Shown: positions 1 through 7,005, counted from the first letter of the stretch. The stretch: 7,472 nt of DNA from Nitrospirota bacterium (GCA_003235465.1 QJWD01000269.1:1-7472); one strand, 5' to 3'. Numbers and translations are program-made. The notes: generated by a model from the sequence alone, not told the origin.

Positions 1-1261
1 AAAGCAGCACCGCGGCGACGGAAACATAATTGTCCGCTTCCAGCGCTCCCAGAATGATGTACCATTTGCCGAAAAACCCCCCCGTCGGCGGCAGGCCGAT
101 CATGCCGAGAGCCATCATGATTAAAGACCCGGTGAGCCAGGGGGCCTGTTTGCCGACGCGCCCTAGGTCGTCAATCGTTTTGACTCCATAATGGCAAACC
201 GCGACGCCCGCCAGAAAAAATAGGGCCGCCTGCATCACGGCGTCGTTCAACAAATAAAATATGCCTCCGACAAACCCGGTTGGGTTGCCCTGGCCGATTC
301 CGATGAGAATGATGCCGATGTGCGAAATGCCGCCATAAGCGAACATCATCTTCACGTTGCGCTGGGCCAGGGCCAGGCTCGCCCCGATGACCGCCGCCAG
401 GGCCCCGACCGCTTCCACGAGCAGCAATATCGGAATATCATTGATGACGATGGATGCGTTGAAAACCCAATAGACGATTCTGACCCACGCCAATAGCGCC
501 ACCTTGGTGACGACCGAAGACAAAATGGGAGAAATGGAATCGGGAGCGTGGGTGTAGGCCTCGGGCAACCAGGAATGAAACGGAACCAGGGCCATCTTGA
601 CCCCAAGGCCGATGAACATGAAAAGCAGCCCGCCCACCAGGGCCTTGGAGTGCATCAGATGGGGAAGTTTTTCGACCATATCCGCCATATTCAGCGTGCC
701 GCTGACCGCGTAGAGATAACTCACCCCGAGAAGATAAAGGGAAGCGCCAAGAGTTCCAAATATAAGGTAGCGAAACGCCGCGAACAGCGCTCTCCCGCCG
801 GCGACGCCAATCAGCGCGTAACTCGAGATGGCGGCAACTTCCAGAAACACGAACAGGTTGAAAAAATCCGCCGCGAAAACAACCCCCGTCAGGGAGGACA
901 CCAGCAACAATATCAGCGTGTAATAATGAACGATCCGGCCACCCAGACCCTCTGGGGAAATTCGCCCGGCAAACACCACGCCCAACAAACCCAGCGCGCT
1001 CACCAGCGCCAGGATGACACTGGCAAATCCATCGGCCACCCATTCGATGCCGAGGGGCACCGCCCACCCGCCGAACATATACCGCACCTCGCCATGGTGA
1101 ACGACGTTATACAAGTTCAGAATGGAGACCGGAAGCATGGCCGCAAGCACCGCCACGGTGATGGGCTGGCTCCAGTGACGGTGCTTCAGGCAAATCACTG
1201 GCATGGAGATACCGGCGAACAGCGGGAGAAGAAACAGGATTGCGGGGAGTTGATCACTCAT
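1..1261 (-). CDS. mnhD: Mrp/Mbh-type antiporter subunit D (MnhD/MrpD, NuoM/N-like), partial at left edge
   Basis: This is a polytopic inner-membrane subunit of the proton-conducting antiporter family (PF00361) shared by Mrp Na+/H+ antiporters, Mbh hydrogenases and complex I. About 420 codons are visible; the C-terminal end (roughly 70-80 residues if of usual MrpD length) lies beyond the window. The reading begins MSDQLPAILFLLPLFAGI. Family ion-path residues are visible: Glu141 in NLFVFLEVAAISSYA, Lys222 in GLGVKMALVPFHSWLPEAY, and Lys253 in SSVVTKVALLAW. They sit close to the Glu137/Lys219 known to be needed in Bacillus MrpD. Later segments such as NVKMMFAYGGISHIGII and GMIGLPPTGGFFGKW are also typical. 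The ATG overlaps the mnhC stop as ATGA (1258-1261). There is no clear Shine-Dalgarno, so translation is probably coupled. A general NuoM/NuoN homologue is the alternative, but the neighbours fix it as MrpD/MbhH type. Confidence 0.94.
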   Translation of the reverse strand, partial: MSDQLPAILFLLPLFAGISMPVICLKHRHWSQPITVAVLAAMLPVSILNLYNVVHHGEVRYMFGGWAVPLGIEWVADGFASVILALVSALGLLGVVFAGRISPEGLGGRIVHYYTLILLLVSSLTGVVFAADFFNLFVFLEVAAISSYALIGVAGGRALFAAFRYLIFGTLGASLYLLGVSYLYAVSGTLNMADMVEKLPHLMHSKALVGGLLFMFIGLGVKMALVPFHSWLPEAYTHAPDSISPILSSVVTKVALLAWVRIVYWVFNASIVINDIPILLLVEAVGALAAVIGASLALAQRNVKMMFAYGGISHIGIILIGIGQGNPTGFVGGIFYLLNDAVMQAALFFLAGVAVCHYGVKTIDDLGRVGKQAPWLTGSLIMMALGMIGLPPTGGFFGKWYIILGALEADNYVSVAAVLL

Positions 1262-1635
1262 TCTAATCTTTCAAGAATTTCTTGCTCGTCCAGGCTGCCG
1301 TATTTTCGATAGATGGCCCCACACAGGGCCAGCCCCACACCCGTTGTCGCCACGCCAACCACGATGGCCGTCAGCGTCAGGACATGCGGCAACGGGTTCA
1401 TGTAAGCCCCCGCCTGCACCGCCTCCGAGGTGGACTTGAGCACGGGAACCGTCGCGTCCTCCTTCACGCTTAAGGACACCAGGAAAAAAATAACGCTGGT
1501 TTGCACCAGGTACATGCCGATGAGTTTCTTCACGAGGTTGAACCGCGTGACCATGATGTAAAAGCCCCACAGGAAGATGATGACAAACGCCAAAAAATTG
1601 GGGCGATAAAAAATCGCGAGCAGGGCATCAACCAT
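1258..1635 (-). CDS. mnhC: Mrp/Mbh-type antiporter subunit C (MnhC/MrpC, NuoK-like)
   Basis: A 125-residue NuoK-like membrane subunit of the Mrp/Mbh antiporter module, of normal length for MnhC. Three hydrophobic segments are visible (about residues 13-30, 38-56 and 84-108). The family signature near the third is NPLPHVLTLTAIVVGVATTG (80-99), followed by a charged tail ending in LDEQEILERLE. The open frame extends upstream to 1812, but those residues lie inside mnhB in another frame and are unlike the family. I start at the ATG at 1635, which has a GAGGA Shine-Dalgarno (1644-1648) with an 8-nt gap. This gives an 8-base overlap with the mnhB stop. The stop overlaps the mnhD start as ATGA. In complex I the homologue NuoK forms part of the proton path; the same role in Mrp is inferred. 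Confidence 0.93.
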   Translation of the reverse strand: MVDALLAIFYRPNFLAFVIIFLWGFYIMVTRFNLVKKLIGMYLVQTSVIFFLVSLSVKEDATVPVLKSTSEAVQAGAYMNPLPHVLTLTAIVVGVATTGVGLALCGAIYRKYGSLDEQEILERLE

Positions 1636-2080
1636 TGATCGAATCCTCGATGATCTCTTCCGCGGACAAACTGAATACAATGGATACGGCGGTGACCGCA
1701 ACATCCACGGCCACGCCGATTTGGGTGAGCATGATTCCCAAAAACCTGCGAGACGCGGGCTCCAAACCCGGAATTTCCAGATTCGCATAATTGAGGAACT
1801 CCCCTCCTCCAATCATGCACAAGCCCCCCACCCCCGCGTAGATCAGCATCCCGACGCCGTCGCCATGCAAAACCTTTTTGGCAATTTCAGCGCGGGACGC
1901 ATCATGACCGAAAATCAATACCGACATGATCATCCCCGTGCCCAGAATTACCCCGCCGACAAAACCTCCCCCCGGCCCATATTGCCCGAAGAACAACACA
2001 TACAAGCCGAATATCTGGATGATCGGGATGAGAAAGCGGCCGGAGGACTGCACGATGATGCTGTCGTGTGGGCGTATCAT
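1628..2080 (-). CDS. mnhB: Mrp/Mbh-type antiporter subunit B (MnhB/MrpB)
   Basis: A 150-residue membrane subunit of the MnhB family (PF04039; MbhF in the Mbh complex). Four hydrophobic segments are visible at about 16-32, 39-58, 76-94 and 112-138. The hallmark glycine-rich loop PGGGFVGG lies at residues 36-43 in the context FFGQYGPGGGFVGGVILGTG. The ATG at 2080 shares one base with the stop of the preceding gene (TAATG). It has the best ribosome-binding site of the cluster: AAGGAGGA at 2088-2095 with a 7-nt gap. The length is normal for free-standing MnhB. It sits between the MrpA C-terminal module and mnhC, the order of archaeal Mbh and many bacterial Mrp group clusters. No residue unusual for the family was noticed. 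Confidence 0.94.
   Translation of the reverse strand: MIRPHDSIIVQSSGRFLIPIIQIFGLYVLFFGQYGPGGGFVGGVILGTGMIMSVLIFGHDASRAEIAKKVLHGDGVGMLIYAGVGGLCMIGGGEFLNYANLEIPGLEPASRRFLGIMLTQIGVAVDVAVTAVSIVFSLSAEEIIEDSING
1644..1648 (-). promoter_or_regulatory. Ribosome-binding site deciding the mnhC start
   Basis: GAGGA on the minus strand lies 8 bases before the ATG at 1635, inside the end of mnhB. It supports a 125-residue MnhC rather than the 184-codon open frame that starts within mnhB. Confidence 0.6.
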
Positions 2081-2607
2081 TATTGCTTCCTCCTTAGCAG
2101 CATGGCGCAGGCGATGCCCGAAGTAAAAATGACCACGGTCTCGATCATCGTATCAAGCGAGCGGTAGTCCATCAGCACCGAAGTCACCACATTCGGCGTG
2201 TGGGTTTCCCGGTAGCTCTGCTCGAGGTAGGCCGGCGAAATATGCGCGCTCGCCGGGGAGTCCGGGTCGCCAAAGCCGGGAAGGTCCTTCGCGGCGTAGA
2301 GCAGGAGAATTCCCAAAAGCGGAAAAACGATCAACATGGCCACCGAAGGCGGCGGGCGGCGAAGCCGAGTGTCCTTGGGCGCGGTGCCAAACAGCGTCAG
2401 CAAAAAAAGAACCGTGCCGAGCCCCGCCCCCACCACCGCTTCCACAAAGGCGACATCCACCGCCCCGAGGCCTCCCCACACCAGCGCCAGGAAAAAACTG
2501 TACGAGCCGAGAAGCAGCACGGCGCTCAACAGGTCCTTGACCATGATGGCGCCGGCGGCGGTGACAAGCAGAAGCAGGAGCAAGGGAATTTCATAGGGGA
2601 AGATCAT
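2080..2607 (-). CDS. Stand-alone MrpA C-terminal module (DUF4040 / MbhD + MbhE-like)
   Basis: This 175-residue membrane protein corresponds to the C-terminal part of MrpA/MnhA, made here as its own small subunit. The N-terminal half is the DUF4040 (MbhD) domain: hydrophobic segments at about 6-22, 26-45 and 58-74, with the conserved acidic stretch AVDVAFVEAVVGAG (49-62) including Asp51 and Glu56. The second half is MbhE-like: a hydrophobic segment at 88-105, a polar loop, then the MrpA signature NVVTSVLMDYRSLDT (139-153) before the last membrane helix. In archaeal Mbh these are usually two genes (mbhD, mbhE); here they are joined. The large NuoL-like N-terminal part of MrpA is absent. The ATG overlaps the mnhG stop (ATGA, 2604-2607) and has AAGGA at 2614-2618. 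It could be called MrpB-like or MbhDE. Confidence 0.9.
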   Translation of the reverse strand: MIFPYEIPLLLLLLVTAAGAIMVKDLLSAVLLLGSYSFFLALVWGGLGAVDVAFVEAVVGAGLGTVLFLLTLFGTAPKDTRLRRPPPSVAMLIVFPLLGILLLYAAKDLPGFGDPDSPASAHISPAYLEQSYRETHTPNVVTSVLMDYRSLDTMIETVVIFTSGIACAMLLRRKQ

Positions 2608-2903
2608 GATGATTCCTTTTTCCAGGGCTTGAGCCCGGACCTGAGAGCCGCGCGAATCGCGGCGTGTGAAATGACGGGATTGAGAATAAACAGCAGGGCC
2701 AGCACCGCCAGAATTTTCATCGTGTTCTTATCCAAACCCTCGTAAAGGGAAATCCCCACCAGCATCAAAAACGCCCCCAGGGAGTCTGTCAGGGACACGG
2801 CATGAGAACGGCTGAACACATCGGGCAACCGGACCACCCCGATCGCGGCGACGACCAGGAAAAATAACCCCGTCCCAATAAAAAATATTGAAAGCGCGTC
2901 CAT
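2604..2903 (-). CDS. mnhG: Mrp/Mbh-type antiporter subunit G (MnhG/MrpG)
   Basis: A 99-residue small membrane subunit of the MnhG family (PF03334; MbhC in Mbh). The diagnostic motif GVVRLPDVFSRSHA sits at residues 22-35 between the first two membrane segments (about 6-24 and 37-55). A third helix is at 62-80, ending in NPVISHAAIRAA. The open frame reaches a TTG at 2927 inside mnhF, which would add eight residues (MSKGGTRR). I prefer the ATG at 2903: it follows the mnhF stop by one base and has a Shine-Dalgarno-like AAAGGGGG at 2914-2921 with a 10-nt gap. The protein then begins MDALSIFFIGTG, as is usual for the family. The stop overlaps the next start. MrpG is needed for assembly or activity of Mrp antiporters; its exact chemistry is unknown. 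Confidence 0.93.
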   Translation of the reverse strand: MDALSIFFIGTGLFFLVVAAIGVVRLPDVFSRSHAVSLTDSLGAFLMLVGISLYEGLDKNTMKILAVLALLFILNPVISHAAIRAALRSGLKPWKKESS

Positions 2904-2904
2904 T

Positions 2905-3171
2905 CTACGAGTGCCCCCTTTGCTCAAGATATTTGGTCACGGCAAGCGCTCCGACCAGATTCAGCAGGGCATACCCGGTTGAGATATCTATAAACATATC
3001 GACCCGCTCGTAATAAAGCCCAATGACGATAAGCATGATGATCGCCTTGGTGGAAATTCCGTTGAGCCCCAGCACGCGGTCAAAAATGGTGGGGCCCCTC
3101 AGCACGCGAAACAGATAAGCACCGATGAGAACGGCCAGCAATACCAAAACGAAGAGAAGAAAGGTTTTCAT
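2905..3171 (-). CDS. mnhF: Mrp/Mbh-type antiporter subunit F (MnhF/MrpF)
   Basis: An 88-residue small membrane subunit of the MnhF/MrpF family (PF04066; MbhB in Mbh). It has three membrane segments (about 4-21, 40-54 and 64-82). The family motif RGPTIFDRVLGLN at 25-37 lies in the first loop, and a conserved acidic stretch (ERVDMFIDISTGYALL) precedes the third helix. The length is normal. The ATG at 3171 overlaps the mnhE stop as ATGA (3168-3171), with GGAG at 3180-3183 and an 8-nt gap. In Bacillus, MrpF has been linked to bile-salt/Na+ efflux as well as to the antiporter. Here it is best read as a structural part of the hetero-oligomeric complex. Confidence 0.94.
   Translation of the reverse strand: MKTFLLFVLVLLAVLIGAYLFRVLRGPTIFDRVLGLNGISTKAIIMLIVIGLYYERVDMFIDISTGYALLNLVGALAVTKYLEQRGHS
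2914..2921 (-). promoter_or_regulatory. Ribosome-binding site deciding the mnhG start
   Basis: AAAGGGGG on the minus strand lies 10 bases before the ATG at 2903, inside the end of mnhF. It supports this start over the in-frame TTG at 2927. Confidence 0.55.
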
Positions 3172-3674
3172 AGATCCGGCTCCACGTCCCTGAAAATATC
3201 GGCGATTTTATTTTCCATCTCCCCGCTCGCAAGATCATCGCCTGAAACCTGATCTATCGCATGAACGATGAGTTTATTCCGGTCCACCTCCGCGGTGATC
3301 GTTCCGGGGGTTAACGTGATGGAATTGCCGAAAAGAACCACGGCCCCGTGGTGACGCAGTTTGGAATCCACCGAAATCAACTGCGGGGAAATGGGCAGCG
3401 CGGGGTGCAAAATGAGCCTGGACAAATGGAGGCTGCTTTGCAGGATCTTATAAAACAGCCAGGGGAGATAAAGCGCCACTCTTAGCCACAGGCGGAATTT
3501 CGGCACGAACAGCGCATGGCCGGAGTTGACCCAGGCCACGCCGAAGCAAACAACCGCCCCCAGGGCAAGGTGAATCCAGTCAAAGCTGGCGGAAAGCAAG
3601 ATCCAGAACAACAGCAGCGCCATGGCCTTTAAAACCAGGAAGGCGAAGGATATGGGTCTGGATCGGGTTGCCAT
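3168..3674 (-). CDS. mnhE: Mrp/Mbh-type antiporter subunit E (MnhE/MrpE)
   Basis: A 168-residue MnhE/MrpE-family protein (PF01899; MbhA in Mbh) of normal length. The N-terminal half is hydrophobic, with segments at about 9-29, 33-49 and 63-80. The C-terminal half is a soluble domain carrying the family signature NSITLTPGTITAEV (117-130) followed by a VHAID stretch. It is the first gene of the overlapping Mrp set and lies 117 bases after dabA. The ATG at 3674 is preceded by an AT-rich AAAATATT with no visible Shine-Dalgarno, unlike most later genes of the cluster. The next ATG (codon 18) would fall inside the first membrane helix, so 3674 is kept. The terminator-like hairpin between dabA and this gene means it may need its own promoter or readthrough. 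Confidence 0.94.
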   Translation of the reverse strand: MATRSRPISFAFLVLKAMALLLFWILLSASFDWIHLALGAVVCFGVAWVNSGHALFVPKFRLWLRVALYLPWLFYKILQSSLHLSRLILHPALPISPQLISVDSKLRHHGAVVLFGNSITLTPGTITAEVDRNKLIVHAIDQVSGDDLASGEMENKIADIFRDVEPDL

Positions 3675-3729
3675 AATATTTTCAAAGACGGGTTGAACCT
3701 AAGTGCCTCGGCCTGTCCGAGCATTCCTG

Positions 3730-3784
3730 AAAAAACCCGCCTGGAACCGGGGGCGGATCATCCGCCGAAAACCAAGTCCAGGCG
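3730..3784 (-). terminator. Terminator-like hairpin between dabA and mnhE
   Basis: Read on the minus strand, the outer stem CGCCTGG/CCAGGCG (3784-3778 with 3744-3738) encloses a second perfect stem GGCGGAT/ATCCGCC (3766-3760 with 3758-3752). GG and six Ts (3735-3730) follow. This begins 8 bases after the dabA stop, as expected of a rho-independent terminator. The unpaired stretches between the two stems (11 and 7 nt) make it less compact than a classic terminator, so it may terminate only part of the transcripts and so reduce mnhE-D expression relative to dabA. Confidence 0.6.
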
Positions 3785-3791
3785 CCTGCCT

Positions 3792-6700
3792 TCAACTCAC
3801 CGCCAATTGGGGAACCGCCTCCCATGTCGCATCCGGATTGTACCGGTGAAACGAAAAATCATGGGGATCCAGCGCCACAAGATGGAGCCATTCATTATGA
3901 AACAGCTGCTGGAGGATCGGGTGTTTTTGAATGATGGCCGAAATGACGTTCGGCGCATGTTCGATGACAGCCAGGAGCCGCATCGGCTCATGGTGGTGAA
4001 TGTCCCCGTTATTGACGGTTTGCAGCGGGAACCCCATCTGCAAATCACTCTGGCTGCCCAGCATCATCCCGACGCCTCCAACGACGTTGTGCAGCACCTT
4101 GCTGCCGCTGCCATACTTCCAGGGATCGACCGCGGAAAAATAATAACCCGTATTGATCCACTCGCCGACGATCAAGGGCGCGGTCATAATTTTTTCGAGG
4201 ATCGCGCCTTCGGGATCGGCAACGGGATCATACGAGTGCAGGAAAACACGGCCGCCCAGATCCAGCCCCCGGGTCAGCTTTCGCCGCCCGATGAGAAAGG
4301 CGGCGTTGCCCGCCAGGCCCCATTCCGGCCGCGTGTTCGCCCAATCGCAGCTGCGCCCGTCCACATGAATGAATGCCTGTTCCGCGGAAATCCCCGCCGG
4401 CGCTCCGGGAATGCGGCGGCATCGCTCGAGCGCCTGTTTCTTCCCGGCCTCCTCGAGATCGCGGATGAGCGCCCCGAGGTCCTCCCTATGCGAATCCGGC
4501 AATTCCTCCAGATCGTAAAACTCGACCCGGTCCGTCGTGGTGTTATGTTTCCCGGGAAGAAACCAGGTGTCATCGGGAATCGGCAACCCCTTTTCACTGA
4601 GAAGGCGGCGAACTTCGGGTTCATTCGCCATCGCGGCAAACACCCGCGCGTTGGCATCGCCCGGCGCGCCGCCGCAGGCCCCGCAATCCAACGCCCCATA
4701 ATAGGGGTTGTTGTCCGTCTCGCTGCCATGGCCGCATAGGCACACCAGCCGCGCCAGGTTTTTCGTGAGCCCCATGGCCCTCAGGCCATTTTCGATGAAG
4801 GCCGCCCGTTCCGAAAGGGAAAATCCTCCCGAGAGCCCCTCTGGAATTTCCCCTGCATCCACTTCTCCCGCCCCGGGGTTTTGAGGATCCCCTGGCGCGG
4901 AAACGGCGATCCGGGTGGGGACCTTGTTCGTCAACCTGTTCAGGATGGCCGAGGTCAGGGCATGGAAGGTTTTCTTGAGCAGGGTCTTGCCCACCAACCC
5001 CAGGCTAAAAAAGAACCCCAACACATCGATCGCCATCATCGAACCCACAGGGTGATGCTTGAGATCGTGAAACAGATGGTCGCCCAATTGTTGCCAGCGG
5101 CTGCCCGAGGCGTATTTATTGAGCGCCTGGCCTCCCTCCGGCCGGGGGGTTTCCGTCACCGCGTGGTTGGGGGTCAGCAGCACGGGGCATAAAGAAGCGT
5201 GCTGATCACTATCAAATGCCTGATAGCTGATGGGGATGCCAAAGAACCCCGCGAACCCAAACGTGTCATAGGGGCCCTGGGCCTCAATATGGCGGCGAAA
5301 GGATTCGGAGCGCACGTCGATACAAAACACCAGCTGCGCATGGGGGCGGGTTTCCAGTTCGGGCGCGGCGCCGCGATGCGCCGCGATACTTGCAAGCAGC
5401 GTCTCGCGAAAGGAATCCTCGTACGCCTCAATCCATACCCGTCCATGCCGGTCGGCCGGGAATTGATCCAACCATCGAATGAGCGTCCCGGCATCCTCGG
5501 GCGAAAGCTCCTGGACTTCTTTTGGGGACAACTCAAGAAACTGCGCCAAATGGAACAGACGCCAGGCCTGCTGGCATATCCGCTGTTTCGCCGGATCGCC
5601 CGCTTCCCGCGCAAGCCGCTCGCGGTATTCCTCGGGCCGGTCATTCCAGTAGGCCGCCAGCGCTAAAACCGTCCCCTCGATCCGCCATTCCGCCTGACAG
5701 CGGATGCGGACCAGCTCCCTTTCATAGAATAAGCGCACGGCGAGATACTGCGTGGTGTCGATGGGGTGCTTGCGCTGCGCATGGTAGGCGGGGTGCTCCC
5801 CCAGCCAGCGTATGTAGCGCGCCCACCCTGGTAACAGGGACAGTTGCCTGGAGAGATAATCCTTCCATTGCTCGCGCGGGATTTCCAGCTGGCGCAGGCT
5901 GAATTGGATCGCGTCTTCCGGGGCCGCGGGAAGGCCGCGAACTTTTTCGGCGAAATCCTTGATCCCGATAAGCCGCCCCGACAAATCTTCCGCGGCGAGG
6001 TTCCGCCACGCCTGGTAGAAACCCTCTTGCCGGCCGGGCATTTCCCAGCCGGCCAACCCTTCATCGAGAAACGCCGCCAGCCATTTGATGAGTTGATTAT
6101 TGATCTGCTCGACCACCCCACCCCCGGTCAAGCTATCCACCCAATCGCCGAGGGTCCGCCTGGGCGGCAGGGCAATGGGCGTTTGCCAATGCGCATCCCC
6201 CTGTGGTGAAGCTTGCGAGCCGGATAAGCCGAGGGCGGCCGAAACGCCGTGCCACAGTTTCGACAGGCAGGCCGCTTCCGGGGATTCCCCAAACGGCTCG
6301 CCTTCCTTGCGGTTTTTTTCAAGAATCCGCTTGCGCGATGCCTCGGGAAGGTCTTCTCGAAACCGCCTTATGGCTTTGCCCCCGCTCAATTCCCATTCCA
6401 GGAGCGAGGGCGGCAATGCCTCGAAGCCATAAAGCACGTGCAAGCGCCAAACATCGCCGGCGGTAATCCTGCGACATCCGGCCTCGATGGAAGCCTGCCC
6501 CTCGGGACGGGGCCCGACTCGCGAAAAGGCGCGCTCAAAACTTTCCTGGGTAATGCGGCCATTTCTGTGAAACTGCCGGTACTCCTCATTCGCCAGATAC
6601 CCGTTTCCCCCCAGGAGGTCATGACCTTTACGAACGGCCTCATCGAACGGCAGGTACTCCAACCCGTGGATGGGATTCTGCGCGACCATGGTTCGCATGG

Positions 6701-6797
6701 GCCAAAACGGCGCAATGGGCTCGCAGGCATCCAGCACAATCTGCCGAAGCTGGCCACGGTCTTCCTGGGAAAGGGAATTCACTGAAACGGTATCCAT
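3792..6797 (-). CDS. dabA: DabA-type inorganic-carbon uptake protein (DUF2309/UPF0753, MpsB-like)
   Basis: A large soluble protein with no membrane helices, of the DUF2309/UPF0753 family (DabA, MpsB). The family works at the inner face of the membrane with a NuoL-like partner, in ion-gradient-driven conversion of CO2 to bicarbonate. Numbered from the ATG at 6797 (1001 aa), the beta-carbonic-anhydrase-like zinc ligands are all present: Cys492 and Asp494 in CIDVRSESFRRH, His690 in CGHGSETDNNPYYG, and Cys705 in DCGACGG. The 15-residue His-Cys spacing matches Halothiobacillus DabA (His524/Cys539). Other family blocks are NPIHGLE (41-47), INTGYYFSAVDPW then GSGSK (896-900) with HNVVGG, and the C-terminal HEPMRLLAVIEHAPN. 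It is longer than Halothiobacillus DabA, mainly before the first zinc motif. The frame extends to a TTG at 6839, but that start lies in a terminator-like hairpin, so the ATG is preferred; neither has a strong Shine-Dalgarno. Confidence 0.93.
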   Translation of the reverse strand: MDTVSVNSLSQEDRGQLRQIVLDACEPIAPFWPMRTMVAQNPIHGLEYLPFDEAVRKGHDLLGGNGYLANEEYRQFHRNGRITQESFERAFSRVGPRPEGQASIEAGCRRITAGDVWRLHVLYGFEALPPSLLEWELSGGKAIRRFREDLPEASRKRILEKNRKEGEPFGESPEAACLSKLWHGVSAALGLSGSQASPQGDAHWQTPIALPPRRTLGDWVDSLTGGGVVEQINNQLIKWLAAFLDEGLAGWEMPGRQEGFYQAWRNLAAEDLSGRLIGIKDFAEKVRGLPAAPEDAIQFSLRQLEIPREQWKDYLSRQLSLLPGWARYIRWLGEHPAYHAQRKHPIDTTQYLAVRLFYERELVRIRCQAEWRIEGTVLALAAYWNDRPEEYRERLAREAGDPAKQRICQQAWRLFHLAQFLELSPKEVQELSPEDAGTLIRWLDQFPADRHGRVWIEAYEDSFRETLLASIAAHRGAAPELETRPHAQLVFCIDVRSESFRRHIEAQGPYDTFGFAGFFGIPISYQAFDSDQHASLCPVLLTPNHAVTETPRPEGGQALNKYASGSRWQQLGDHLFHDLKHHPVGSMMAIDVLGFFFSLGLVGKTLLKKTFHALTSAILNRLTNKVPTRIAVSAPGDPQNPGAGEVDAGEIPEGLSGGFSLSERAAFIENGLRAMGLTKNLARLVCLCGHGSETDNNPYYGALDCGACGGAPGDANARVFAAMANEPEVRRLLSEKGLPIPDDTWFLPGKHNTTTDRVEFYDLEELPDSHREDLGALIRDLEEAGKKQALERCRRIPGAPAGISAEQAFIHVDGRSCDWANTRPEWGLAGNAAFLIGRRKLTRGLDLGGRVFLHSYDPVADPEGAILEKIMTAPLIVGEWINTGYYFSAVDPWKYGSGSKVLHNVVGGVGMMLGSQSDLQMGFPLQTVNNGDIHHHEPMRLLAVIEHAPNVISAIIQKHPILQQLFHNEWLHLVALDPHDFSFHRYNPDATWEAVPQLAVS

Positions 6798-6828
6798 ATA
6801 GAGCGGCTTATCCCTGCCTTGAGAACTC

Positions 6829-6882
6829 AAAAAGGCCAACCGCTTCCCGCCATCCAGAACAGAATGGCTGGAACCGGTTGGC
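6829..6882 (-). terminator. Terminator- or attenuator-like hairpin just upstream of dabA
   Basis: On the minus strand the perfect 8-bp stem GCCAACCG/CGGTTGGC (6882-6875 with 6842-6835) continues after one mismatch into GGAA/TTCC-type pairs (6873-6870 with 6847-6844). After another mismatch it continues into GCCAT/ATGGC (6868-6864 with 6853-6849), closing a 10-nt loop. The stem has 17 bp with two mismatches. It is followed by C and five Ts (6833-6829). The ATG of dabA is 31 bases further on. Either an upstream transcript ends here or, since no upstream gene is seen, this is an attenuator in the dabA leader. Confidence 0.55.
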
Positions 6883-6970
6883 GGGCGGCGCGGTCGACCT
6901 CATAAACTGGCTACCCCCCGACCGCCTATAATAAAAAAGCGCAACTCAAGCCTGGAATGCCAATTCCTTC

Positions 6971-6994
6971 CTGTTTTAATTAAAAAGAAAACAG
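6971..6994. repeat. Short perfect inverted repeat in the AT-rich dabA leader
   Basis: CTGTTTT (6971-6977) and AAAACAG (6988-6994) form a 7-bp perfect inverted repeat with a 10-nt AT-rich loop. It could be a hairpin in a leader RNA or a dimeric regulator site. The function is not known. Confidence 0.4.
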
Positions 6995-7005
6995 AAGTCC
7001 ACAGA

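Noticed and set aside
438..1067. 209-codon minus-strand frame within mnhD
   Set aside because: It is the wrong frame of mnhD; the membrane-protein frame with conserved Glu141 and Lys222 is the real one.
548..1312. 254-codon plus-strand open frame antisense to mnhD
   Set aside because: It opposes a clear MrpD coding frame; the product is low-complexity Gln/His/Arg-rich and matches no family I know.
3693..4739. 348-codon plus-strand open frame antisense to dabA
   Set aside because: It lies wholly over dabA and its 3' spacer, has a composition rich in Arg/Pro/His without recognisable motifs, and is a frame shadow of the GC-rich gene. Other plus-strand frames over dabA are the same.
6839..6841. 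TTG at 6839 as the dabA start
   Set aside because: It gives 1015 residues, but it lies in a stable hairpin just before a T run, and the extra 14 residues do not look like family sequence. It is kept only as an alternative.
6926..6931. Perfect TATAAT on the plus strand
   Set aside because: No -35 box at 16-18 bases upstream and no plus-strand gene downstream.
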